A DNA stretch of 64,000 nt from Euptelea pleiosperma (lineage: Eukaryota > Streptophyta > Magnoliopsida > Ranunculales > Eupteleaceae): assembly GCA_035048495.1 (NCBI GenBank), contig CM068553.1, positions 24,491,190 through 24,555,189 on the forward strand, read 5' to 3'. Of this stretch, positions 11,218-21,152 are shown in pieces. A model generated the notes under the pieces. It saw nothing but the letters and a program-made list of their open reading frames with translations, was not told where the DNA came from and did no database searches. The position numbers and the translations under genes were made by a program. The first letter of the stretch is position 1; each line of letters begins with the position of its first letter.

Positions 11218-12261
11218 TCAATTAATAGGACAAGTGCCACTAGACTTCATAAGGAATTCATTCCAAATAGAATCTAGATTTATCGATCCTTCCTTTCTCA
11301 CCCATATAGTTTTATAGCTTTTAGGTGGGTTCTTTTTCTTCACCATTTGTTTAGGCGGAGATGGAGGATTGACATTTCTCTTTTTATTTGTCCTCCTATT
11401 CTGAGTCCTTTGAGTCTGGGTGCCCTTGAGTTTCATAAGGTTCGCAATCTCTCTACTCAAGGCATCTGACTTTTGATGTAAGGCTGTCATTTTGTGAAGT
11501 AGATCTCCTTGGTTCCCATATAATTTTCTCTTGGGAGGAACCATGGTATCTCTCTTCTTTTGTAAGCAATTCTTACTCAGGTGACCTTTACCCATACAGT
11601 AATTATAAACAGGTGCATGCATAACTGGTCTGGATCTAGGTTGATCAACCTGTGGTGTAGAAAAAACTTTGGATTTTACAAATTTAGTTCCTGAGGACGA
11701 TGGGGTATCAACATTATCAACATATCCAAGTCCCCGCTTGTCTCCACATCTTTGTCCCACAATTAGAATCTCATTTAATTTCTCAGTGCTTTGAGAAATA
11801 TGGGGCAAGTCCTTTTTCAGTTGAACTAGTTCAAGTTCAAGTGACTTCTGCTTCTCCAAACATTCCTGATAATCAGATTCAAGAAATTTAACTTTGTCTT
11901 GGAGGCTAGTATTCTCTTTTTCAAGCTGTCTAGAAGTAGTTTCATATTTTTCATGTTTACTTTCAAAAGATATTCTAGCATCTGTACAAGTCTGGAACTC
12001 GCATTCCAAGAATTTGTTTCTTTCTTGAAGAGCTTTCTTCTCTTTCTTAAGCTGACCAACTAGCATAGATAATTCATTATTGTCTAGTTTACAAGCAGAA
12101 TTTTCAGAGTCAATGAATTCAACTCTATTAGTCAATTTCTTATTTGCTTTGGTTAGTCTAAAGCTTTCTCTATATAGCTCTTGATAAGTAGTATAAAGAT
12201 CGCCTTGATCTTCACTGTCTAAGTCACTACGGCTATTGACCGTGAACCCTTCTTTAGGCAT
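11218..12261 (-). CDS. Gag-like protein remnant of a Copia-type element
   Basis: A 347-codon frame begins 75 bp downstream of the primer-binding site and is the element's only coding sequence. Residues about 15-170 are charged and heptad-like (runs such as QLKKEKKALQERNKFLE), which suggests a coiled coil. Near residue 220 lies a degenerate CCHC zinc knuckle: YNYCMGKGHLSKNC keeps the second Cys, His and last Cys, but the first Cys is Tyr. The tail is basic and proline-rich and ends in a KTIWVRKEG-like motif, typical of the end of Copia gag. The N-terminal capsid (UBN2-type) domain is missing. The frame is open throughout, which is notable in such a decayed region. It could serve packaging, or just be recently inserted. 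Confidence 0.65.
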   Translation of the reverse strand: MPKEGFTVNSRSDLDSEDQGDLYTTYQELYRESFRLTKANKKLTNRVEFIDSENSACKLDNNELSMLVGQLKKEKKALQERNKFLECEFQTCTDARISFESKHEKYETTSRQLEKENTSLQDKVKFLESDYQECLEKQKSLELELVQLKKDLPHISQSTEKLNEILIVGQRCGDKRGLGYVDNVDTPSSSGTKFVKSKVFSTPQVDQPRSRPVMHAPVYNYCMGKGHLSKNCLQKKRDTMVPPKRKLYGNQGDLLHKMTALHQKSDALSREIANLMKLKGTQTQRTQNRRTNKKRNVNPPSPPKQMVKKKNPPKSYKTIWVRKEGSINLDSIWNEFLMKSSGTCPIN

Positions 12262-12336
12262 CTTTATAAATGAAAAGAATGAACTGGTTTTACAAGAATC
12301 TAAATTCAGGTGATTAAACCTTTTATAGAATAACCC

Positions 12337-12348
12337 GTTCTGATACCA
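12337..12348 (-). other. Primer-binding site complementary to initiator tRNA-Met
   Basis: Minus-strand TGGTATCAGAAC lies two bases inside the 5' LTR. Plant Copia elements typically use TGGTATCAGAGC; here one base differs near the end. Confidence 0.8.
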
Positions 12349-12350
12349 AT

Positions 12351-13949
12351 TGAAATTTCACCGGTCCATTCTCTTTAACTCAATATACCTAGAAGGGGGG
12401 TTGATTAAGTATTTAAAAATTATTTATACCTACACAGTTTTACTGAATTATGGTAAGGGAATAAAATTGCATGCCTTAGTTATTTGATAAAAGATTATCA
12501 CAATCGACTCAAATTGAATATACCTCCGTGGTATATTTTCTTTTCATCGTTTGATCTAATCAGAATAGATTGCGGAATACAAACAAACAATCACACAAGA
12601 CAAGAGATTTTTACATGGAAACCTTAGTCAAGGAAAAATCATAGGACCACGTTCAGACGGAAAGTATCACTAACTGAAAAGTTAAACGAAATAAAGGTTA
12701 CCTACGCAGCACCGTTGTAAGTACAGCTTCCAACCTTAGCCAAGGCCTACTGCTGATGCGTCCACGTCCTCTGAATCAACGCTACGAATCCACGCGCGCC
12801 CTTCTAGTTAAGAAGCCTTGTCCACTTATTCAATTTGGTACACCCCAAACATACCGTCAATCGGCTACTCCGATCTTAATTCTCAACACTCCCACCTTTG
12901 CAGAAGGTGAAGGATTCAGTGCACCCTGAACCCTAAGTTGCTCAAATGGTGTTGAGTCACACTGGTACACTCAGTCTATTAGATCTAATTTAGAAGTGGA
13001 AGACCTAAGTTGAGGAAAGGATCAAGCTCTTGGCTTTGATCAAGAAGAGAACAAGCTCACAAGATGTGAATAGAAAATAAGCTTCTTGCTCTTCGAATGA
13101 ACACTCTAATAAATATAACATTTTCTTCTCTCTTTTGAAGATTGAGTCACTTTGTGTCTCTGTGTCTATTTAGAGAAGGCATAGAAGAGTTCTATTTATA
13201 GAATTCCAAGACCCTAAGTCGTGCAGAACGTGGGATAATAGAACCATGAATTTCAGATCTGAGAATGACCAATTCTATGCATGGTCCAATCGATTGGGGA
13301 TAAGTGTCCAATCGATTGGGCTCAATAAGATTTCTGTTCCGAAGGCACCAATCGATTACACAGGGTTCTCCAATCGATTTGACTCACATAACTTTCTGTC
13401 CCGAAGGCTCCAATCGATTTCTCAGAGTCTCCAATCGATTTGACTCAGATAAGTTTCTATCCCGAAGACTCCAATCGATTTCACAGAGTCTCCAATCGAT
13501 TGTGCTGAAATAAGTTTCTGCCTCATAGTTTCCAATCAATTACACAGTTCTCCAATCGATTGGGCTATGTCCCAATCGATTGGGAATAAGTGTCCAATCT
13601 ATTGGACTATCCCATTAGTCAATTTTATTGACTTAGACTCAGGTCAGTCCTATGACTAAGTTTGATTATTATATTTTGTTCATTTTAACCAACTCTTATG
13701 GCCACTAAGTCACTTACCTTCCTAATCGAGTGTACACAATCATTAACTAGCAAATCGGCAGTTACTCAGATGACTCCTGTCGTCAACCGTCTGATTCTTG
13801 TTGTCTCTGTCTTTTAGTCTTCACGTAATTGGAGAAGTATGCGTACCACGACATCTCCACACTATACTAGTGCTCGTATGAACGGTTACAAGAATGTTTT
13901 TATGTCAAACGAAATCTTTGCCAAATTGAATATGAAAATATTCCTTACA
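12351..13949 (-). repeat. 5' LTR of the nested Copia-like element
   Basis: On the minus strand this runs from TGTAAGGAATATTTTC (13949) to GGTGAAATTTCA (12351), 1599 bp. It differs from the 3' LTR by scattered substitutions, small gaps and one extra array segment of about 55-60 bp (around 13400-13460). Counting those substitutions would date the insertion. Confidence 0.85.
13284..13606. repeat. CCAATCGATTGG palindrome array, copy C
   Basis: About twelve copies in the 5' LTR. Two neighbouring units (around 13405-13445) are absent from copy B, so the array has changed length since insertion. Confidence 0.9.
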
Positions 13950-15115
13950 CCACTCATTCATCTGATCAACCACTAAATTCCCATCGTCATACCCATTCAC
14001 CATGCGATCGCTGCACGATCTACAGGATAAATGGTTGTCAAAGAGAATGTGATTTTAGCATACACAGGTGGTGTATCCATTAAGGGCCCACCAAAATAGA
14101 TGGTCTAGATCACAAATGCATTACAAATGTTGATTTTTCAAAACATAAAGATTTTCTCTCGAATTTAAAAGATGTTGGAAAGATATAATTGGTTTTAATT
14201 TTAAAAGAAATTTTCTTTCATAAAAAGAATGTTTACTTTTACATAAGAGAATTAACATGTAGTTTTGAAAACTCATAAGCTTGAAATATATTAAAAATAT
14301 TTATTTACAAGAAAAGTCCAAAACTTTGAAGAAAAAGGAAATTTCTTACAAAAAAAAATTTTTGTCTAAAGAAACTTTCCAAAAAGTAATAAAAGCTGAT
14401 CTTAAAATTGCAAAGATAGTTTTTGGAATAAAAATATTTCTAAAAAGATGGATGGGCATTAACCCACAAATGACACTCTCTCCTTATAAAAGATCACTCA
14501 TGGCTTATTCCCCTTAGGTTCCCCCCTCTAATTTCCATCTCTTTCTTACCTTCCCCCCTAGCACAAAAAAAAGGTAAAATAAAAATAAAAATAACAAAAA
14601 TCGGCGTCTCTGCCTTCCCTTCTCCATTGAACGGCTCCATCATTTTTTTCTTAACATAGATCCAAGAACCATGGTTTGCTCTCATCTTCTCCTTCTTTAT
14701 CTCTTTCTCGCTCTAATCGCTTCTTTTATTGCTTTCTAGTTAAGTTTTTATTTGCTTTATTTCTTTAAGCATTTTTAATTCATGCATTGTAAGTTACAGT
14801 TTTTTAATAAATGAAGTATATTTTGGCATTTTATTTTCTATGATTGCATATTTATCTTCTTTTATTAATGTTGTAGGTAATTTCCGCTCCTATAAAAAAT
14901 GTTTTAAAAATTATTTTTCACCATTCTCATCTCTCCACCATTTTCACCATTTCTTTGCTTGCTTTTTTTAATGTTACTTCTCTAACCCGAGTGCGGATTT
15001 GACATCCGACTTACCATGTTTGATCAAGAAATAAATTTTTGCAGCATTAAAGAATCAAAAAAATAATGTTGATTTAAGGGCTATCCGTGCCAACGATCGA
15101 AAAAACCTTGTTTCA

Positions 15116-16600
15116 TATGAGACCTTAGACAAACTCAATGTCGTATAAGCCTTACTTCTGACTTTTGGAGTTCAGCTCAGAACATATATTATATGTCTTT
15201 AACAGTTCACTGTGTTGATGAAAGTTGGAAGATACACAAGATATTTTTATGTTTTTGCACTGTCGATGATCATCACACGGGAGAGAATTGCCAATGCCTT
15301 GTTAGAAAAGTTGTATAAATGGAATTTAGACATAAAGTTAGGTTGTAACCTTGGACAATTGCTTTACTAATGATGTAGTGGTTCGTGAACTCCTTCGGAA
15401 GCTTGAACCAAAATGAGCACTAGTCTTTGATGGGAAGTTATTTCAAGTGTGTTGTTCTACCTATATTTTGAATTTGATTGTCCAAAATGGGTTGAAAGAA
15501 ATAGAAAAGGAGGTTGAAAGAATTTGTGAGTCTATCAAATTTATTAGAAACTCGCCTCAAAGGCAAAGAAAATTTGAAAATGTGTGTAAACAAGTTAGAG
15601 CTCCTCAAAAGAAGTTAGCTCAAGATGTTTCCACAAAGTGGAATTCGACATATATGATGCTTGAGACAGCCTTAGAGTTTAAGGATGCATTTTTTCGCTT
15701 TGCAAAAGTTGAACGAAATTTCAAATGTTCACCATCTGAGATGGATTGGAAAAATGCAAGAATCGTTTCAGAATGTTCGAAGGTATTTTATGATGCCACG
15801 CAAATTCTATCATGGTCAAAATATACAACCGTTAACCGTTATTTTGAATTGGCTTGTGGTATTCGTTTGCAACTTAATGAGTGGTGTACATGTGGAGATT
15901 CATTCATTATGCCGATAGCTATGAAGATGAAAGAAAAGTTCAACAAATATGGGAGAATCACTTGCTTGGTTTTTGCAATATCTTCCATACTAGATCCTCG
16001 AATAAAGATGAAGTCAGTTGACTTTTACTTTCCATAGATCTATGGTAGTCAATTTGAGGAAAAGATTGTTGAGCTTCGTAGCATACTAACAAGTCTTTAC
16101 AATGAATATGTAACCTCTTCTTTAGCATCAAGTCAAATTTTTCCATGGAATACCAGTGATACCAACAAAGTTAGTAGAAGTGGACCAAGTGGTGATGTTA
16201 ATGGTGGAGCTTGTGGTATTTCTTCACGTGGTACTTTAAGTTCTAAGTTAAGGCTTTTTGAAAATTACCTTGAAGAAAGTTCACAAGATGTACATGTGAA
16301 GACAGACTTGAAAACTTATTTGGGAGAAGCAGTTCGCCCTGTACAAAAGGGTAAAGGTTTGGATGATGAGACGTTTGACATTTTGAGTTTGTGGCATTAA
16401 AATGCACCTAAGCATTCTATTATGGGTAAAATGGCTCGTGATATCTTGGCGATTCCTGCATTGACTATAGCATCTGAGTTCGCCTTTAGTACATGTGGTA
16501 GAGTAATTGATCGATATCGTTCTACCATGCGCCCTAAAATTGTTGAGGCATTGATATGTGCACAAGATTGGATTAGGAAGGATCTAAATATTTACCTCTA
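15116..16600 (+). pseudogene. hAT transposase pseudogene, catalytic and dimerisation part
   Basis: The reading resumes where the Athila element ends. Visible blocks in order: LTSDFWSSAQ near 15160; a DESWKIHKI region followed by TVDDHHTGEN near 15265; CCSTYILNLIVQNGLKEIE (15450); DVSTKWNSTYMMLE (15635); ISSILDPRIKMKSVDFYFP ending at a stop at 16035; and the C-terminal hAT dimerisation domain DILAIPALTIASEFAFSTCG with RVIDRYRSTMRPKIVEALIC (16440-16560). At least two frameshifts (15300-15420) and two in-frame stops (about 16035 and 16398) disable it. The closest family is the BED/RNase-H-like RICESLEEPER group. A cluster of repeats interrupts it after about 16600. Confidence 0.85.
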
Positions 16601-17400
16601 CGAATATTTGCTTCGTAAATGTTTACAACTTCAAATATTTTCTGTTGCTTGGTACTAACCTGTAAAATCAGTTGCAAATACTTTCCACCGCTTGGGTGGA
16701 GGGTGCAATGCAAATATTTTCCGAGTATTTGATGGATCCAAAATAGGAGATGGAGATCACCTACGAACAATGTCAATGAATTGGATGATGACAACCAATA
16801 AAACAATGGAACAAATGGTTGAGAATCATGAGATGGTCCAGGCAAGTTGATTTTGGGCGGGAACCCAATTATCGGTTGGTCCGAGTAGAACTTTGCTGAC
16901 CGCCCACAATTTAAGTACGGGGAATACATTAGAGGGACACTGACCGTATGGATGTTTGGGCAATCCCTAAGCGGACCTACAAACTAAAAATCAGCCTGAT
17001 TAGTGATTTCAAACCTTTGGATCTTTGTACCCCAAATAATGCCAAATTTCACAGTTAAAAATCAACCAATGAAAATGACTCCAATATAACTTTTAGAAAT
17101 CTATAATCATGTTATTTTTTTGGTCTAGATATCTATCTAGGAGTATAACTTTGCTGACCCTCCACAATGATTGCCCCCTATAACCGCCCACAATATGAGC
17201 CACGTAGCACATTTGTGGAGGATGCTGACTGTATGGATGTTTGGCCAATCCCTAAGTGGATCGACAAATCAAAAATCAACCTGATTAACAGATTTCATAG
17301 ATTAATTTTAACCGTTGAATTGGAGCATGTAAGTGTTGGATTGGATTTTCATGGATTGATTTTAACCATTGAATTTAAGCATTATTGACCATTATTTGGG
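16600..17400. repeat. Foldback-type interspersed repeats inside the hAT pseudogene
   Basis: Two direct copies of the family described at 1290-1870 occur here (around 16880-17030 and 17130-17400), and an inverted copy lies at 17784-17843 plus 18248-18350. The phrase 'gtatggatgtttgg(g)caatccctaag' is shared by the direct copies; its complement appears in the inverted one. The two MITEs at 17418 and 17852 have jumped into this structure. Exact ends of the outer element were not resolved. Confidence 0.55.
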
Positions 17401-17417
17401 TACTAGTATCCAAAGAT

Positions 17418-17783
17418 GGGCCAGGCTCGAGGGACACCCATTTTTTGACACCCATTTTGGTGTACCCACATAGAAGATGAATCAATGGCTGATTTTTGGT
17501 GAGGATGATCTCTATGGTGAGGAGATTATCCTCACGAAAATTCAAATCATTCTGATATTCATAGACTGGTTTAGAAGCTAAAGAATTATGGACCGTCGAT
17601 TCTTACCATGTAACTTGAAAACCCACATTTGATGGGGTCAGAAATTCAGAATGGACTGATTTTTTTGTTGGGGTGATCTATATGGTGAGGAGATCATCCA
17701 CACCAAAAATCAGCCATTGATTCATCTTCTACGTGGGTATGCTAAAATGGGTGTCAAAAATGGGGGTTACCCAAGCCCGGCCC
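17418..17783. mobile_element. Mutator-type hairpin MITE, 366 bp
   Basis: A perfect 9-bp duplication, TCCAAAGAT, flanks the element (17409-17417 and 17784-17792). The arms are long inverted repeats of roughly 100 bp or more. The left arm reads GGGCCAGGCTCGAGGGACAC and then 'atagaagatgaatcaatggctgatttttggtg'; the right arm is its near complement. There is no coding sequence. Nine-base duplications with long terminal inverted repeats are diagnostic of Mutator-like elements. Confidence 0.85.
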
Positions 17784-17851
17784 TCCAAAGATTTGAAATC
17801 ACTAATTAGGCTGATTTTTGGTTTGTAGGCCCATCTAGGGATTGACCAAAC

Positions 17852-18239
17852 CATGGTTTAAAAAATGGCCGTTATAATGGATTAAAACCTCCCCCATTAC
17901 ATTATGAACCGTTAAAACATTTTAAAAATAACGGCCGTTATTTTCCATTATTTTTCCATTTTAACGAAAATAACAACCGTTATTTTCTAGATTTTTTGTG
18001 AAAAAACGTCCGTTATTTTCGTTATTTTTTCTTAATTTTAGTTATTTTTTGTTATTTTGCGTTATTTTTTTTTTTTCAAAAATTTCAATTTCAATTTCAA
18101 AATTTGAATTTCAGTGCCATTTTTTCCGTTATTTTCTCATTATTTTCGTTTTTACCCCTAAGCGTTACAATTCGTTATAACGGAAAACGGTAACGCCCCC
18201 AGTCCGTTATACCAATATAATGGCCCCCTTTAAAACTTG
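17852..18239. mobile_element. hAT-type MITE, 388 bp
   Basis: An 8-bp duplication, GACCAAAC (17844-17851 and 18240-18247), flanks termini CATGGTTTAAAAAATGGCCG and, reversed, CAAGTTTTAAAGGGGGCCAT. The interior repeats 'cgttattttc' many times and is AT-rich. The 8-bp duplication and CA-initial imperfect inverted ends fit hAT. The tips resemble those of the MITEs at 30215 and 33748. Confidence 0.8.
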
Positions 18240-18594
18240 GACCAAACATCCATAGGATCAGCGTCTTCTAAACATATACCACCTGGCACATATTGTGGGC
18301 AGTCATCACGGGCGGTGAGTGACTTTTACTCTTCATCTAGGGGCCAAATATTATATATATTTCAATGAAGTTCAAGGCAAAAAGTGAATGTTTGCGCAGC
18401 TCGAATCGTAAAAAATATGGACTCATGGAAAATATGTACCTCCGCAAATAATTGTGGGGTGCAACCAAGCACCTAGAAATGCAAAAAACATGTTGCTAAT
18501 GTTTGCAAACAAATATTTATGGCGATACCAAGCACGGCCTATATTTCAAATATCTTTAATTATCAAGCATTATGAATTCAACTTATTTATGTTT

Positions 18595-18775
18595 CTATAC
18601 ATATAACAAGCGAGGGGATTCTTAGTGACAGCTTGTCCCTTGAGACAATGATCAATGTCATCGATGAGATCAATGTTAATGAGGATTTTGCCTTTGATGC
18701 TGATAATATTCATATGACCAATGCCCCTCTTTCAAGCATACATGATTTAGATGAAAGTGAACCTGAATTAGAATG
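18595..18775 (+). pseudogene. Possible C-terminal tail of the hAT transposase
   Basis: An open stretch encodes an acidic tail (ETMINVIDEINVNEDFAFDA and, further on, HDLDESEPELE) and ends with a stop at about 18773. It lies 2 kb after the dimerisation domain, separated by the repeat cluster. Acidic tails after the hATC domain are common in this family, so this is probably the displaced end of the same gene. The link is inferred from position and composition only. Confidence 0.45.
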
Positions 18776-19290
18776 ATATTTGGAATAAAATTACTTATCC
18801 TTATGATTATGTTTACTTAGTTTTTGTCTTTTGGCATGAGATTATTAAACCAAATAATTCATTTTTTATTATTTTTGTAGGATTAATAACTTGTGTTATG
18901 GAGGAATCTTTGGGGTAAAGTTACTTATTCTTATGATTATGTTTACTTAGTTTTTGTCTTTTGGCATGAGATTATTAATCTAAACAATTCATTTTTTATT
19001 ATTTTGTAGGAGTTGGTGACTCTTGTTATGGAGGGATCTTTGGGGTAAAGTTACTTATCCTTATGATTATGTTTACTTAGTTTTTGTCTTTTGGCATGAG
19101 ATTATAAACTTAAATAATTCATTTTTTTTTATTTTTAGGAGATGATGACTTATGTTATGTAAGGATTGTTAGGTAAAGTTACATAAATTCCTTTAATTAT
19201 ATGTACTTAGTTTTTTCTATATGACATGGGAATGAACTAAAATAGTTTATATTTTTTATTTTGTAGGAGTTAGTGATCTATGTGGATGTG
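18776..19290. repeat. Tandem repeat, four units of about 120 bp
   Basis: The block 'aagttacttatccttatgattatg' followed by 'tttttgtcttttggcatgagatta' and 'tttttgtaggagt' recurs about every 120 bp starting near 18790, 18917, 19038 and 19168. Divergence increases to the right. Each unit carries a splice-acceptor-like TTTTTGTAG|GA. It lies in what was probably the 3' region of the hAT element. From 19290 to about 20520 I find nothing recognisable. Confidence 0.75.
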
Positions 19291-20529
19291 CCACATATTA
19301 GATGAACACTTTATTTTTCTTTTATGCATGAACACTTCTATTTTTTGAAATCAGACGTGACTTTTATTAGATGTTGAATAGGTGATGGACTTTTATTTGC
19401 ATCATGTTTACTCTTAATCTTCTATTTCTAGATGGATAGTTGATCTTTTGTTTACATTGTACTAAAATACACTTAATTGAATCCAATAAAAAATCTTTCA
19501 AAAATAAAAATAGCACTATGTGGGTCGAAAACATGAAAGTAGAAATATTTACCTTTGCTGGCGCAATTACACACTATAACTTATTGGGTATGTACATTTT
19601 CTTTTTTTTGTATTTGAGTAAGAAATCAACTTATCTACACTCTAGATTATTTTGAGGGTCTTGTGGAATCAACACTGGGCTGGGAAATGTAGCAATAAGA
19701 GGACGTGGTAATGTAGCAATAAGAGGACAAGTTGAAACTACAGTTGGTGAGTTGCTCATCTCTTTTAGTCTACTTTTGTTTTTCTGTTCTTTGATCGAGT
19801 GTTTTCCCAATTAGATCTTCAAATTTGCTTACTTAGTAATTCATGCAGAATATTTAAAAATGTAGCAATAAGAATCACTATTGTTTTTCCAAACTTCATG
19901 GGAGGACATGGAAGGTTCAGAGATTTCTTAGGGCCATAAACTGCAGCAATCTTTCTCCATGAAGACATTGTTCCTAACAAGACTTGGGAAATACTTTTGT
20001 GACATGCACATCCTTATTGATTTGGATTATCAATTTTTGCACTTGATGTGTAGTGCAATGGACACGTGAGAGATAAAGAACTCTTCCATTTTTATATTTC
20101 AATTGATATTTCATTGGTTTAATATTTTCTCCACCACTTGTATTGTAGGATGAGCAAGGTTGGTTTTCATTTTGTTAGAGTAGTTTCAACTGTGATTGCT
20201 AATGAACTATTATCCATGGAGTTGAATCATGGATGTGGAGAGTGTAGAGTGAAAGCGGGGAGTAGGTTTACTAAAAAATGTTGGAGAGAATTGATGAGGG
20301 GCATTATTTTTTTTTATACATAAGAGGGTCATTTTGATTTGTATTATTATTTTTGTATCCATATCATTTTTAGTGGGTATAAGAGAATAAACAAAAATCT
20401 TGCTTTAGGTTGATGTTTTGTGGGTGGGTGGCTGGGTGGCTGGGGTGGTAATAATGCATAACAAAGTAAAACATTTTTTTTCATTAAAAAAATTGAAATT
20501 GAAATTTTATCATTTTACATGTATTTTAA

Positions 20530-20700
20530 TATATTATTTATAAAGGAACCGGTTAGGAACCGTTTACTCGATGGGAAACTAGTTCTTAACGGTTCCGGTA
20601 CCACCTATTTGAGAACCAGAATCGGAACAGACTTAAGTTATAGGTTCCGGTACTATTGGGAACCGACCTGTTGATATGCCTACTTGCAGGGTGACCTATT
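20530..20700. other. Likely 3' subterminal region of the hAT element
   Basis: Several GGAACCG(G/T) / GGTTCC words in both orientations cluster before 'gttgatatgcctacttgcag'. Such words and a 'GACATGCCTA'-like end are frequent at hAT termini. This could be the right end of the broken hAT element that starts before 4789. No target duplication was found. Confidence 0.35.
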
Positions 20701-21015
20701 CTTTGGCACCAAAAAGATCGAAAAGCCCCTACAAAGTAAATAAAATGAAGAAAAGAAAAGAAGCAAAAATAAGGGTATTTGTGGGATATTGGGGTTTAGC
20801 GTGAGATACGCAAGAAGGGCCTTCGCCTTTTAAATAGTAAAAGGGTCACTCTATGGGCACCTACCTCTTTTAGTCGGGCACCCACAAAATAAACCAATTT
20901 TTGATGACCAAATTGTCATTTTCCATCCCTTTACAGTTTTGTTTGGGCACCCACACTTATTACCTCCATTCACACCAAAAACGACGAAGCTACACTTCAC
21001 TCTCTCTCTCTCTTC

Positions 21016-21152
21016 TTGGTGGTGATGGTAGAGTGGTGGTGGTAGTGGTAGTGATGGGGATGGTGGAGTTGGTGGTGGTGTTGGAGTGGTGGTAATCGAT
21101 GGTGGAGGTGGAGTCGGTGGTGGTGGTGGTGGTGGTGGTGGTGTTGATGGTG
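21016..21152. repeat. (GGT)n-rich microsatellite
   Basis: Imperfect GGT/GTG/GAT triplets. Long frames over this stretch are an artefact of the repeat. The continuation 'gatggtagtagtggtgg' lies at 25182, on the far side of the inserted LTR fragment. Confidence 0.9.

Larger units (their letters stand above)
8774..13949 (-). mobile_element. Non-autonomous Copia-like LTR retrotransposon, complete
   Basis: The element is bounded by a perfect 5-bp duplication, CCACT, at 8769-8773 and 13950-13954. On the minus strand it reads 5' LTR (13949-12351), primer-binding site, one gag-like frame, polypurine tract, 3' LTR (10319-8774). The interior is only 2.03 kb and has no protease, integrase or reverse transcriptase, so it would need proteins from an autonomous relative. 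The gag remnant and the initiator-Met primer site point to a Ty1/Copia origin (SIRE/Tork side). It sits inside the Athila LTR and is therefore the youngest of three nested layers. Confidence 0.85.
5311..15115 (+). mobile_element. Athila-type LTR retrotransposon deletion derivative
   Basis: The element runs from TGTTATTGG (5311) to CTTGTTTCA (15115). It is flanked by TATGG (5306-5310) and TATGA (15116-15120), a 5-bp target duplication with one change. Removing it rejoins the two halves of the hAT transposase, which supports both ends. A 5' LTR (5311-6290) is followed by only the 3'-most internal region (6291-8068), a polypurine tract and a 3' LTR beginning at 8069. All gag and pol sequence is missing. 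Assignment to Athila comes from homology of the LTR start, LTR end and 3' internal region with the pol-bearing minus-strand element at 54680-64000. The 3' LTR is split by a second retroelement (8774-13949). Confidence 0.8.
8069..15115 (+). repeat. 3' LTR of Athila derivative, interrupted at 8774
   Basis: The LTR begins TGTGATATTCCC directly after the polypurine tract and ends CTTGTTTCA. Without the nested 5.2-kb element its length is about 1.87 kb. It carries a TATA-like CTTATAAAAG near 14480 and a U5 with the CCGAGTGCGGATTTGACATC block, which is also present at the end of the minus-strand Athila LTR (about 54800-54840, 'cgtccgcacttgcggttag'). Confidence 0.75.
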
